Of a DNA stretch of 64,000 nt, positions 8,497-17,925 are shown in pieces. The stretch's first letter is position 1; every line of letters starts with the position of its first letter. A program made the position numbers and the translations under genes. The notes under the pieces were generated by a model. It was not told the DNA's origin and made no database searches. It saw only the letters and a list, made by a program, of their open reading frames with translations. The stretch comes from Ww85 sp963745765 (GTDB lineage Bacteria > Desulfobacterota > Desulfobulbia > Desulfobulbales > Desulfocapsaceae), in the NCBI GenBank assembly GCA_963745765.1, contig CAVUYQ010000020.1, positions 92,368-156,367 on the forward strand. The letters are read 5' to 3'.

Positions 8497-9336
8497 TCAG
8501 AAGTCGTAGAGCTCAGCCGGGTTGTCAACCAGGATCCTGCTGCGAACATTTTCATCATCCACCCAGTCAAGAAGCAGGTCGAGCAGATCGGCCTCATCCG
8601 GTGGATTTTTCTGACCCGGATGCGGCCAATTGCTGGCCCACAGCATCCGCTCGGGTGCGGCCTTGGCCAGGGCCCGAGCCTCGGGGAGAATATCCGTCCA
8701 ATCAGGAGGACCTGACAGCGAAGATTCATAGGGAGCAGAGAGCTTAACCCAGCAACGGCCGGTTTCAAGAAACTCCAGCAGCACCTTGAAAGCCGGATCG
8801 TCAGTAGGAACCGGTCCCATGAATCGCCCGACATGGTCGACAACCAGATCGCAGCCAATCCGTCCCAGCAGATCCTGCCGCTCGGGAAATTCCCTGCCGT
8901 TCATCTGCAGCTGAATGTGCCAGCCGAAATTGCTCACACGGGCCGCCATCTCCTCGAAAATATCCCAGGGCAGCGCGCCACCGGGCAGCATGTGAAAACG
9001 TACGCCCCGGACACCGAGATCGGTAAGTCGCTGCAACTCTTCGTCGGTTGCCGACAGATCCGCCACCATCACACCGCGGGCATTTTCCCCGAAAGCCTTC
9101 ATGGCCTCCAGCTGACAGGAGTTGTCTTTTCCATAGGTGGTTGGCTGAACGACAACAACCCGCTCAAGCTTAAGACGGGCCTGCACGGAGCGGTAATCAT
9201 TCACCCAGGCATCCGGCGGCGTCATCAGTGCCGTCGGTGCCGAGGCGAATTCACTATTATAAAAATGCATATGGGTATCACAACTTCCACTCGGAGCAAT
9301 CAGCCTCGGACTCTTTCTATCTTCTGATGCAGCCAT
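8497..9336 (-). CDS. Amidohydrolase-superfamily lactonase/isomerase (galactarolactone isomerase-like)
   Basis: A 279-residue Amidohydro_2 protein: DTHMHFY near the N-terminus supplies the HxH pair, with FHMLPGG and VVDHVGRF in the middle and WASNWPHP near the C-terminus carrying the late aspartate/Trp-rich motif region. The overall pattern resembles 2-pyrone-4,6-dicarboxylate lactonase and D-galactarolactone isomerase (Gli). In Agrobacterium-type uronate oxidation, Gli follows uronate dehydrogenase (Udh) and feeds an enolase-superfamily cycloisomerase. Here a Udh-like gene is 27 bp away on the same strand, which supports that reading. The precise reaction (ring-shift isomerisation or lactone hydrolysis) is not decided by sequence. 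Confidence 0.82.
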   Translation of the reverse strand: MAASEDRKSPRLIAPSGSCDTHMHFYNSEFASAPTALMTPPDAWVNDYRSVQARLKLERVVVVQPTTYGKDNSCQLEAMKAFGENARGVMVADLSATDEELQRLTDLGVRGVRFHMLPGGALPWDIFEEMAARVSNFGWHIQLQMNGREFPERQDLLGRIGCDLVVDHVGRFMGPVPTDDPAFKVLLEFLETGRCWVKLSAPYESSLSGPPDWTDILPEARALAKAAPERMLWASNWPHPGQKNPPDEADLLDLLLDWVDDENVRSRILVDNPAELYDF

Positions 9337-9363
9337 TATCCGTTCCCTCCCCCTCTATCGGGT

Positions 9364-10270
9364 TTAATCAATTTTATCCAGATCGCCGGCGAACTCCATG
9401 GCACAATAGGGACCTCCCTGGAAGAACCCCTCGGCCGGAGGTTCATCGCCCTGTACCGCCTTGATAGCCGAAACAACCGCGGCCTGATCGGCAACGTCCG
9501 TAGTGCCGCTCCTGGACATGGCTTTGTCCCGTTCCCGGGCCTGGCGCTGTGCTGCAAATATTTCTTCTGCAAATTCCTCCGAATTATCCCGGGGACGATA
9601 TCCCAGACGTTCAGCCGGCGTATTGTCCCACCAGCTGCGCTCGTTTCCGGATACCCCCCAGACCACCTCGTAATGAACCGACAGCGGTGCATCAAGACAA
9701 AGCCGGGCGAGCTGCACCATATCCCGGTAGCTGAGCCAGCAACTGAGCATTCGCACGTTCAGCGGCCGGGGCTGAAATGAGCCGATCCGCATACAGATAA
9801 TACTCATGCCGTGCTTATCGGCATAAAGTCGCGCCAGTGCCTCCCCGAACACCTTGGTGGCAGCGTAACGGCAATCCGGCCGCGGCGGATCATCAACCGT
9901 CAGCTTCCGGTCTCTCCGGTAGTAACCGATAAGATGGTTGGTACTGGCAAAAACAAAGCGCTTCACGCCATGCCTGCCGGGCAGCCTCAAAGGTGTTGAA
10001 GGCCCCGAGAATATTGCTTTTCAACACCTCATCCCAGGTGCCCTCCTCGGCCTTTCCGCCCAGGTGAATGACAGCATCAACCCCGTCCATGAGCGCATCG
10101 ACCTCATCAGGGTTATCCAGATTGGCCAGCATGATTTCCTCTCCGGGTTTCGGATCCCCGAAAGGCCTGCGGTGCGAAAGACGCATGACCGGATATACAC
10201 CCCTGAGTTCTTCGCGCAGCACCCGCCCGATAACACCATCCGCACCGGTTATCAAAATACGATTATACAT
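9364..10270 (-). pseudogene. udh: Uronate dehydrogenase-like extended SDR, one frameshift
   Basis: The two halves join into one ~302-residue SDR. The first part has the GADGVIG nucleotide motif and VIHLGG. The second has FASTNHLIGYY, the catalytic YAATK, RIGSFQPRP and VVWGVSGNERSWWDN. These blocks are strongly like bacterial uronate dehydrogenase, which oxidises glucuronate/galacturonate to aldarolactone with NAD+. The frame breaks near 9973: dropping one base restores AARQHGVKRFVFAST. It is either a real inactivating +1 or a sequence error; all other motifs are intact, so recent loss or error is more likely than long decay. The Gli-like gene follows directly in the likely operon. Confidence 0.82.
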
Positions 10271-10393
10271 TACCAGCCCCTGTCATTTTGCAACATCCCG
10301 TCACCAGGCGTAAAAATCCCTGTCATTCGTCAAGATGCCCCTGTCGAAAATTGCCCCGTTCAAGAGACCTCAGCCTTACCGGCAGATGAGCCG

Positions 10394-11416
10394 TTACCTG
10401 CCGGCAGCAACTGCCTGCATCTGCTTCTTCCATCCAGCGAACAGTTCGACCAGCCTGTCCTCGAAAACATCCTTTACCGGATCAACCCGGTTTGCTTCCT
10501 TCTCAAACCAGGCAACCATCATCCTGATCCCGTCAAGCAGTGAAATATCACACCTGAAATCAGGAATGACGCTCCTGATCTTGGCGTTGTCGAACAGTCC
10601 CGGGAAGGTTTTTTCCAGGCACAGGTGAGAGAACAAGGCTCCATCGGCTTCGACCAGAAGCTCGGATGGTATATGAACGATAGCGGGTTCAATACCGAGA
10701 ACCTTGCCGAAGGCAAGATAGAGGTCTTCCCAGCGACAGCGCTCTTCACTGCAGGCATGATAGGCCTGTCCATAAGTTTGCGGGTTGCCCAGCACGCCGA
10801 CAAAGGCCTTGGCAAGATCCGGCGCGAAGGTGAAACTCCACGGGGTCGATCCGTCGCCGAACATGACCAGCGGCTTACCCTTTCTGATCCGCTCGATTAT
10901 GCCGTAATTCTGGCGCAATACCCCGACATTGGCTGCACCCTCTCCATAGGTAAGTGACGGGCGGATGATGGTAATCGGAAGCTGCTGTGCAGCAATCACC
11001 GAATGCAGATACCGTTCGACCTGAGCCTTGTCCCAGGCATAGACGAAGGAGGGATCATCATACAGGGACTCGGCGGATTCCACCGTCGGCACCGTGCTGT
11101 ACGGACGTTTATAGGCGGCGACACTCGAGCAGATGACAATCTGCCCGGCAGCGTCTTTAAAGGCGGCGACCGTCGAGCGGGCATCGGCTTCGTTGAAACA
11201 GATCATGTCGATGACCGCATCAAATGATTCCCGCTGCATACGCGACTCGAAATCGGCGCGCGCTGCCCGGTCACCGGTGATCTGCCGTACCTCGCCATTA
11301 AAGGGGAGCGTGCGATTACCCCGGTTGAAGAGTGTGACCGCGTGTTTTTTTTCAAGCAGGAGATTGACAATCGCCCGGCTGATTACACCGGTTCCTCCCA
11401 GGACAAGTACATTCAT
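10394..11416 (-). CDS. NAD-dependent epimerase/dehydratase (extended SDR)
   Basis: The 340-residue protein begins MNVLVLGGTGVISRAIV, the Rossmann nucleotide-binding glycine motif, and has the SDR active-site pieces CSSVAAY and YAWDK (YxxxK). Then come the IRPSLTYGEGA and FAPDLAKAFVGVL segments typical of sugar-nucleotide epimerase-like SDRs. A near-perfect ribosome site (AAGGAGG) precedes the start. It lies 123 bp upstream of the Udh-like gene on the same strand. Given the neighbours it probably acts on a free or activated sugar, but neither reaction nor cofactor preference is established. Confidence 0.85.
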   Translation of the reverse strand: MNVLVLGGTGVISRAIVNLLLEKKHAVTLFNRGNRTLPFNGEVRQITGDRAARADFESRMQRESFDAVIDMICFNEADARSTVAAFKDAAGQIVICSSVAAYKRPYSTVPTVESAESLYDDPSFVYAWDKAQVERYLHSVIAAQQLPITIIRPSLTYGEGAANVGVLRQNYGIIERIRKGKPLVMFGDGSTPWSFTFAPDLAKAFVGVLGNPQTYGQAYHACSEERCRWEDLYLAFGKVLGIEPAIVHIPSELLVEADGALFSHLCLEKTFPGLFDNAKIRSVIPDFRCDISLLDGIRMMVAWFEKEANRVDPVKDVFEDRLVELFAGWKKQMQAVAAGR

Positions 11417-11450
11417 GACAGTTCCTCCTTGAACGTGCCTTTTTATTCGG

Positions 11451-12215
11451 CTATCTCGTCATCCAGCCGCCGTCCACCAGCAGTGTTGATCCGGTGATAT
11501 AGCTGCCGGCATCACTGGCCAGGAGCAGGGCCGGTCCCATGAGATCTTCCGGTTTTCCCCATCGACCCAGTACAACCATGCTGTTGAAATAGTCCCGCAA
11601 CTCGCCCTGCACCATGCGGTCCGTCAGGGGGGTGGAAAACGGGCCGGGAGCGATAACGTTGGCAGTAATATTCCAGGGTCCGAGATCCTGGGCCATGGTC
11701 CGGGTAATGCCGATCAATCCGGCCTTGGTTGCCGAGTATGATCCCCTGGCTTCCTTGGTGCAAAGCCCGAAAATAGAACTGATGTTGATGATCCGCCCCC
11801 ATTTACGCTCTTTCATCTGCGCCGCCAGCTCGCGTACGAGTACCATCGGTGCGCTCAGGTTCAGTTCCAGCAGCCGGTTCCAGTCATCGTCCTTGATTTC
11901 ATCGACCGGGTCGGCAACATTTGTGCCGGCATTGTTGATGATGATGTCCACGCGTCCCATGGTCTGCATGGCCTTGGCCGCCAGCTGCACCGTATCCTGC
12001 CGGTTAGAGAGATCCGCCACAAAGGCCTTGCCTTTGCTGCCGGTTCCCTCGAGGATTTCCGCCATGGCCGTCTCCAGTTCGTCAGCATTGCGGCTGTTAA
12101 TGACAATATCCGCCCCGGCCTGGGCCAGCCCTTTTGCCATGGCCAGTCCAAGTCCTTTGCTGCCGCCGGTTACAAGAGCAACCTTGCCTTTCAGATTAAA
12201 CATATCTTGTATCAT
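11451..12215 (-). CDS. Classical SDR oxidoreductase (FabG/gluconate 5-dehydrogenase type)
   Basis: This 254-residue short-chain dehydrogenase has TGGSKGLG (cofactor), NNAG, ISSIFG (catalytic Ser), YSATKAG (catalytic Tyr/Lys), IAPGPF and the C-terminal GSTLLVDGGW. It ends 35 bp before the epimerase-like gene, in the same orientation, so it probably heads the 12.2-to-6.3 kb reverse operon. Family members interconvert secondary alcohols and ketones with NAD(P). In this setting a sugar-acid carbinol is likely but unproven. An alternative start at the internal Met (MFNLKGK, 12203) is possible. Confidence 0.88.
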   Translation of the reverse strand: MIQDMFNLKGKVALVTGGSKGLGLAMAKGLAQAGADIVINSRNADELETAMAEILEGTGSKGKAFVADLSNRQDTVQLAAKAMQTMGRVDIIINNAGTNVADPVDEIKDDDWNRLLELNLSAPMVLVRELAAQMKERKWGRIINISSIFGLCTKEARGSYSATKAGLIGITRTMAQDLGPWNITANVIAPGPFSTPLTDRMVQGELRDYFNSMVVLGRWGKPEDLMGPALLLASDAGSYITGSTLLVDGGWMTR

Positions 12216-12445
12216 TGTTATGGCTCCAGATGTTGATTCCAGCGTTTCTCAGTAGCGTTGTGCCCGTGCCTGATTTGTGTTTATGAGAATGCTGGATTTT
12301 TTAATGAAGAGGTTCCGGTTATCAGCGTTTCTGCAGATGGTGAGGCCGTCACCGCTTTAAGAAAAATAATATTCATCCTCTACAACCGGCTGCCGGCGGT
12401 GTCGGTATTGTTTGCTGCAGATAAGATCCCTAATATTTCGACGAA

Positions 12446-12486
12446 GAGAGCCCTCTGGTCTGTTCCCCGGTGACCAGAGGGCTCTC
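12446..12486. terminator. Long hairpin downstream of the TRAP permease gene
   Basis: A perfect 15-bp stem (GAGAGCCCTCTGGTC at 12446-12460 and GACCAGAGGGCTCTC at 12472-12486) lies in the 319-bp gap 12216-12534, just past the end of the reverse-strand TRAP large permease. It could end that transcript. A T-run is weak. Nothing else was recognised in the gap. Confidence 0.55.
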
Positions 12487-12534
12487 TTGCTGTCCGTGCG
12501 GTCAATAACTGATCCGATCCTTCCTCCTGCGTTG

Positions 12535-13849
12535 TCAGTTTACAAACTTGGGCATCAGCAGGCGCGGCAGGAAGAGAATAAGATCCGGAAAAAGAATGAC
12601 GACAATCAGCACCCCGAGCATCGGCAGGAGGATGATAGCAACGTCTTTCAAGGCTTCCCCAAGCCGTATCTCGCCGATGGCACAGCTGATCAGCAGACAC
12701 AAACCGTAGGGGGGGGTGACCAGTCCGAAAGCGAGTGAGATGACGCCGATAATAGCAAAATGGATAGGGTGCAGTCCGGCAAATTCAGCCACCGGCCAGA
12801 GAACCGTGCCCAGGATGATGATGGCCGGGATAGCATCGATAAACATACCGATGAAAAGGAAGGCCCCGGCAACGAGCAATCCGGTGCTGATCGGGCCGGC
12901 CCCGAACTGTTTAAGAAAACCGACCAGTGCCAGGGGGATCTTGTAGTAGGCCAGCAGCCAGCCAAAAGCCGATGCGGTGCCGATACAAAACAGTGATATG
13001 GCCGCAAAACGGGCAGATTCATAGAGAACCTTGGGAATGTCACGAAAGCTGATCGTGTTATAAATAACCATTCCCAGGAGCAGCGAGTAGAGCACCGCGA
13101 TGGCTGAGGCCTCGGTCGGGGTGAAAAAACCGGCGACAATACCGCCGACAATGATCATCGGGGTCATCAGCGGCAGCATGGCCTGGAAAATGGCAATAAT
13201 CGCCTCTTTTATGGTCGATCGTGCATAGATGGGATAGTGGTAGATCTTGGCATAGATGTAAACGGTTGCCATCTGCGACAGTGCCACGAGCATGCCGGGA
13301 ATGACACCGGCAAGAAACAACCCGCCGATGGAGACGGTCATCAAGCCTCCCCAGACAACCATCAGGATACTCGGGGGAATGATGACGCCCATTACCGAGG
13401 AGCACGCCGTAATGCCCACGGAAAAACTGGAAGAAAAACCCTGTTTTTTCATCTGCGGGATGAGCAGGGAACCGATACCGGCGGCGTCGGCGGTGGATGA
13501 TCCGGAGATGCCGGCAAAGAGCATACTCACCACGACATTAATATGTCCGAGTCCCCCGGGCAGATGCCCGACCAGGGCTCGAGCCAGCTTGACGAGACGA
13601 TCGGTGATGCCTGCCGAGTTCATGATGTTGGCTGCCATCAGAAAAAACGGTACGGCCAGCAGGACAAAGGAATTGTAGGACTTGAACATCTCATTCATCA
13701 GAAGAAACGGAGTAAGGCGGATCCAACATAAGGAAGACGGGAACACAGGCAAGCCCAAGGGCAAATGCCACTGGAACCCGCAGGATTACCAGAACGCCGA
13801 ATACCAACAATAAAATTGCCCCAACTTGTATGGTGTCATGAATTATCAC
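12535..13849 (-). pseudogene. dctM: TRAP transporter large permease (DctM), frameshifted near its N-terminus
   Basis: The long downstream frame (409 residues) has the DctM signature: SYNSFVLLAVPFFLMAANIM, then many membrane segments, ISGSSTADAAGIG, PPSILMVVWG, IVAGFFTPTEASAIAV and LVTPPYGLCL. Its first ~20 residues are out of frame. The true N-terminus is in another frame (DTIQVGAILLLVFGVLVILR, then PVAFALGLACVPVFLMLDP); one missing base near 13719 would join it to RLTPFLLMNEMF. The start is uncertain, possibly a GTG at 13849 that overlaps dctQ. In an intact system DctM is the main channel of a Na+-driven organic-acid importer. Neighbouring dctQ and dctP are also broken, so this transporter is probably dead. 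Confidence 0.85.
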
Positions 13850-14322
13850 TCCGCCATAATTTGATGTTGTCGACAGTCTTTTCGATCAAAAACAATATCC
13901 ACGTGATGCCGGCAATTGGCCAGGCCATGTAGATATACACCATCGGCATCTCCGCCATCTCAGAGGTCCTGCATCAGACCGAATTTTACCAGTGGCAGCC
14001 CCCAAATGATAAAAATCATGGCCGTCACAAAAATCAAGAAATCAACGAACATCCTGCTCAGCGCTTCACCGCGTGACGTTTTGGCTTTAGGAAGCAGATC
14101 GACGGTAAAATGGGTTCCATCCCGCACCGCAACCATCGACCCGACCAGGATAATCCAGATAAAACAGAACCGGGCCATCTCCTCGGTCCAGATATAACGC
14201 GGGATAAAACTGAAATACCGGGCGAAAATCTGAAGTACTACCGGAATAACCAGCAGACCCATCAAAATAGCCAGGCCTACCTTAAGAAACCGATAATACC
14301 CATCCAATATTTTTCTCATCAT
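13836..14322 (-). pseudogene. dctQ: TRAP transporter small permease (DctQ), frameshifted near its C-terminus
   Basis: The N-terminal 120 residues show a four-helix DctQ protein: GLAILMGLLVIPVVLQIFAR, YIWTEEMARFCFIWIILVGS and the DGTHFTVDLL block. A stop follows QDL, but the next frame continues with the expected final helix (MVYIYMAWPIAGITWILFLI). Removing one G near 13968 joins them and gives a stop at 13836-13838, overlapping the start of dctM. This is the normal arrangement for TRAP operons. Broken here by one base. Confidence 0.8.
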
Positions 14323-14380
14323 CGAACTATCCAGTTTAACAATTAACGCCCGGGAACGCGACCAGGTATTTAAATAGTTT

Positions 14381-14516
14381 CCATCCTGAAACAGCGCCTT
14401 TCCCCTAACTCGTCGTTACTCTCAAAATTTAATCCTCGGAATATCAATTATATGCCTGCGGTTAAATTTATCGAACGCCTAGATTTAGGTGAAAATCGCT
14501 CATTTCCGGACGAAAA
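14381..14516. repeat. Diverged copy of the ~140-bp inverted-repeat element (family A), between dctP and dctQ
   Basis: The core (CCTAACTCGTCGTTACTCTC, AAAATTTAATCCTCGGAATATC, CTGCGGTTAAATTTAT and TCATTTCCGGAC) aligns along its length with the two better copies at 20294 and 30444. Its terminal repeats have decayed: it starts after TAGTTT but with CCATCCTG in place of GTGTCTGTC. It occupies most of the 306-bp dctP-dctQ gap (14323-14628). Confidence 0.7.
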
Positions 14517-14527
14517 CTAAATAGAAT

Positions 14528-14560
14528 AAAAGCCGGGAGTCTTGAGGTCCCGGCTTTATT
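14528..14560 (-). terminator. Rho-independent terminator-like hairpin after dctP
   Basis: AAAGCCGGGA pairs with TCCCGGCTTT around a nine-base loop. On the reverse strand the stem is followed by a T-rich tract (TTTTATT). It sits about 70 bp past the reconstructed dctP stop and would attenuate transcription into dctQ, which is common in TRAP operons where the binding protein is made in excess. Confidence 0.65.
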
Positions 14561-14628
14561 ATCCACTACCTACAGGTGTTTCTGACTTGGTTTTTACAGA
14601 CGCTGGTTCTATTGCGCATTCATAATCT

Positions 14629-15602
14629 TCATAGAACATGGGCACACCGCTCTTCAAAATACTCCTTGAGGACCGGCTAGCGGCGGCAACCAGCTGGTCG
14701 CGATCCTTGAAATAGATCGTCTTCAATTTGCCTTCGGCTTGCATCTGGTATCAACTTCTGACGGTCTTCGTAGACTCGAGAATGCGGCCATAGGTGCCGG
14801 CATCCTTGCCAGCCTGCAGAATGGCCGCCTGAAGATCTTCGGGCAGCCTCTGGAAGGTCTTGTTGCTGAAGCAGAGCGGACGAACGGTGATGGCATGGGC
14901 GGTCATTGCGATGTCCGGACCGACTTCATAGAACTTCATCTGCTGAATGCCGGCAGCCTCGTTCTCGGCCGCATCGATGACGCCGGTCTGAATAGCGTTG
15001 TAAACCTCGGCATAGGCGATAACGGTCGGGGCCATGCCGAAGGCTTAGAACATGCTGGTCTGGATCGGAGCGCCCATGACGCGGATCGGCATATCCTTGA
15101 CGTCGGCCATGGTCTGAACCGGTTTATTGACGATCAGCTGCCGTGTCCCGCCGCCACCGTAGCCGATCAGACGAACATCGGCCTTCTCAAGGATATCATC
15201 TTTGATCGGATCCAGCGCGTCGCCGCCAAGAACCTTGCTCCAGTCCATCTGATTTTTGTACAGCATCGGCGGATCCATCAGTGAAGCCATCTTGGAGAAG
15301 GTTGACATGTGAGATGGGGAGACGACGGCATAGTCAACCGACATGCCCTGGTTCATATAGGCAAAGTAATCTTTCTCAAGGCCAAGTTCGCTGTTGAGAT
15401 GCATGACGAACTCAATGGATTTGTCACCGGTGTAATAAAGCTTTACCAGTTCCTCGAACTTGCGCATCAGGCGAGTAAAAGCGTGATTTTCGTCAAACTG
15501 GCTGGCACCGTGGAATGTAAAATCAGCTGCCTGGGACACCGAAATGGTCATGAAACAGGTAAAAAAAGCAACAAAGACTACACGAAATAATTTACTTTTC
15601 AT
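14629..15602 (-). pseudogene. dctP: TRAP transporter solute-binding protein (DctP), multiply disrupted
   Basis: A clear signal peptide (MKSKLFRVVFVAFFTCFMTI, cut after SVSQA) and DctP-family segments are present: the MADVKDMPIRVMGAP block and AEVYNAIQTGVIDAAENEA. Lesions are an in-frame TAA at 15045-15047 (in TSMF-stop-AFGMAPT, where a Lys codon AAA would fit) and probable frameshifts near 14773, 14748 and 14673. The last pieces read YEDRQKLIP, QMQAEGKLKTIYFKDRDQ and VLKEYFEERCA in three frames. Reconstructed length is about 325 residues, normal for DctP. It would have bound an organic acid in the periplasm. The number of hits argues for genuine decay. Confidence 0.88.
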
Positions 15603-16266
15603 CGTTTCCTTCCTCCTTTTTACAAGTTATCCAGCTAAACTCCGACAGGTTTTCACTTCGCTCTTACAGCAAAGTGCTCTCTATGAACGTCCTTTTTCCC
15701 CTCCGGAAGACTTCCAAAGATCGTCAAACATTACCGACCTCAGCCTTCCTTTGTCAAGCATTATATATACTGCCTTGTGCAATTGTCGCCAACAATGTCG
15801 ACAATGGCACAAAGTGGGGATATTTGGCCAAGTAACTGATATATATGTATTTTTAAAACTATCACAGAACGGAAGAGATAACGGCGCGAATACCCGCCGC
15901 CCCTTTCAAGACCGTATTCCCGCCCTTTTCTCTTCTATGTCGGGGCTAAGCCGACAATACAGCAAATAGGTCCGGTCCTGAAAGACGGCGGTCTGCATTC
16001 AGATCAGTGCACTCTTCTTTCCAAAACCCCTAAAACCCCTTCTCCGGCTACCAAAACCCGTCAGGCAGTTAACCGATAGTTCCCTGTCAGGACAACACAA
16101 CGCGCTCTATTAGAACAGGAAAAAGCCGCGCGAAGAAACCGTTGCCGGTATCAAGAATGTCCCGAATGCTGTTGACAATATTGTTGGCAGTGCTAATCTG
16201 CCGTAGACCCCGATCTGAACAGGAGATCAGGGGAAATGGCAGAACATTGCAAAGGATGGAAGACAG
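15603..16266. other. Gene-free stretch upstream of dctP
   Basis: No convincing gene. The reverse-strand dctP start is at its left edge with a GGAGGAAG-like ribosome site (about 15609-15617), so the dctP promoter is presumably within the first hundred or so bases. Short open frames here show no recognisable protein pattern. Confidence 0.5.
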
Positions 16267-16730
16267 ATGAGTAAAGAAGCTCATTCACCGACCAGTGTTC
16301 AAACGAGTGTAGGTACCTTCGAAGTCGATATTGTCCTCGGGCGCCTCTATCCATGAGAAAGACAGGTTGAAGAAAAAATAAGTGCACTGGCTGAAATCAG
16401 TGTGAAACATCTACAACCTTCTCGCCGGATGTACCTCGAGAAACGTGGGCATCTCGTCCCGGCGGACCAATGATCAAGATGCCTCCGGCAAGAAAACAAG
16501 AATAAACAACCGGGCCTCGGTAATCGTCGCTCAATCACGGTAAACTCCGGGCCTGGCAAAAGTTGACTGGTAAAGGAGCACGGTATTAAAAAGGGACAAA
16601 AAATAAGCTGAGAGAAACAATCGCCAATGATGACGTGGCACGAAGGAGTTGCGTCTGCAGTTCCGGTCCGGCGATTATTGAACTCGGCGCGCACGCAGTG
16701 GAAACAGGCCACGATGTATCAATTTTGAAA
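16267..16730 (+). pseudogene. Remnant of a GntR (FadR/FCD) transcription regulator
   Basis: From the ATG at 16267 the frame reads MSKEAHSPTSVQTSVGTFEV then DIVLGRLYP, a TGA stop (16354-16356), and continues in the same frame with ERQVEEKISALAEISVKHLQ and LEKRGHLVP before a second stop at 16471. This is the pattern of a FadR-type winged helix (DIxxGxLxPxExLxE, then a recognition helix, then LExxGLV). Beyond that, only faint FCD-like pieces (AIIELGAHAVETG near 16670-16710) remain in other frames. The gene is dead. It is adjacent to the decayed TRAP genes and probably once controlled them. Confidence 0.72.
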
Positions 16731-16827
16731 AGCGTCTGGCAGAAAACAATTTCTTCCTTTCGTGGATAATTTTTACCATTCGGCGTATCCCCATTAAGCG
16801 GGTCGCACCGGGTATTGGAGTTATACT

Positions 16828-17901
16828 ATGCAGGTTTTTTCCTATGCAGCACTGAAAGCTTTCACCACGTCGGTGTTCCTGAGCATGGAATGTTCCGAAG
16901 CGGATGCCCGAAAAGGTGCTGATGTATTGCTGGCAGCCGACCTGAGAGGGGTCGACTCACACGGAGTAGCGCGCTTGAGTTCCTATGTCAGGCTCTGGGA
17001 AAACGGTCGTATTAATGCACATCCGAAGATACGTGTTGTCCATGAGACACCGAGCACGGCAGTGATAGATGGCGATTCAGGGCTTGGCCTGGTGGTGGCT
17101 CCGGTAGCCATGGCCTGCGCCATTAAGAAAGCCGAGCAGGTCGGAACAGGCTGGGTGGCCGTGAAAAATTCCAATCATTACGGCATTGCCGGCTATCATG
17201 CCATGCAGGCCCTGGAACACGACATGATCGGCATATCCATGACCAACGCCAGTCCACTGGTGGTACCGACCTTTTCCCGGGAACGGATGCTTGGTACCAA
17301 CCCGATCGCCGTTGCCTTTCCTGCCGGAGAAGAGCCGCCTTTCGTCGCCGATTTCGCCACGACAACGGCGGCCTATGGGAAACTGGAAATTCTTCAGCGC
17401 AAGGAGGCTGACGTCCCTCCCGGCTGGGTGCAGGACCCCGAGGGCAACCCGAGCAAGGATTGTCATGCCGTCAGCAAAGGCGGCGGACTGCTGCCCCTGG
17501 GCAGTGATCGCGAGCACGGCAGCCACAAAGGCTATTGCCTCGGCGCCATGGTGGATATTTTCTCTGCCGTTCTGTCCGGGGCCAACTACGGCCCCTGGGT
17601 ACCGCCCTATGTGGCCTTCCTCGAGAAGAAACAGGATCTGGTCGGTGCCGGTATCGGCCATTTTTTCGGCGCCCTGCGGATCGATGCCTTCCGCCCGGCG
17701 GATGAATTCAAGAGCCATATGGACAAATGGATAAGACGCTTCAGAGAGGCCGAGCCGATTGCTGTTGACAACAAGGTTCTGGTTCCCGGTGATCCGGAGC
17801 GGGAATGTGAGAAAATTCGGATGACAGAAGGTATCCCGCTGCTTGACCCGGTGGTCGCTGACCTGTCGGTACTGGCCGAAAAATTTGCTCTTTCTCTGTA
17901 A
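16828..17901 (+). CDS. Malate/L-lactate dehydrogenase family (Ldh_2) oxidoreductase
   Basis: A 357-residue Ldh_2 protein. Visible landmarks are DLRGVDSHGVARLSSY near residue 33, KNSNHYGIAGYHAMQ (active-site His region), NPIAVAFPAGEEPPFVADFA, and GSHKGYCLGAMVDIFSAVLSG. The ribosome site GGAG is seven bases before the ATG. It is the second member of this family in the window; the two share the fold but differ widely in sequence, so they probably take different substrates. It stands alone on the + strand, downstream of a decayed GntR gene and converging on a racemase-like gene. NAD(P)-linked oxidation of a 2-hydroxy acid is the likely reaction. Confidence 0.9.
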   Translation: MQVFSYAALKAFTTSVFLSMECSEADARKGADVLLAADLRGVDSHGVARLSSYVRLWENGRINAHPKIRVVHETPSTAVIDGDSGLGLVVAPVAMACAIKKAEQVGTGWVAVKNSNHYGIAGYHAMQALEHDMIGISMTNASPLVVPTFSRERMLGTNPIAVAFPAGEEPPFVADFATTTAAYGKLEILQRKEADVPPGWVQDPEGNPSKDCHAVSKGGGLLPLGSDREHGSHKGYCLGAMVDIFSAVLSGANYGPWVPPYVAFLEKKQDLVGAGIGHFFGALRIDAFRPADEFKSHMDKWIRRFREAEPIAVDNKVLVPGDPERECEKIRMTEGIPLLDPVVADLSVLAEKFALSL

Positions 17902-17925
17902 TTTCCGGCCCTGACTGGAATGGTG

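Noticed and set aside
9364..10270. Programmed ribosomal frameshifting as the cause of broken frames
   Set aside because: No slippery heptamer or following structure was evident at the break, and similar breaks occur in many unrelated genes.
15603..16266. Possible coding frames upstream of dctP
   Set aside because: Short, with no recognisable protein patterns or ribosome sites.
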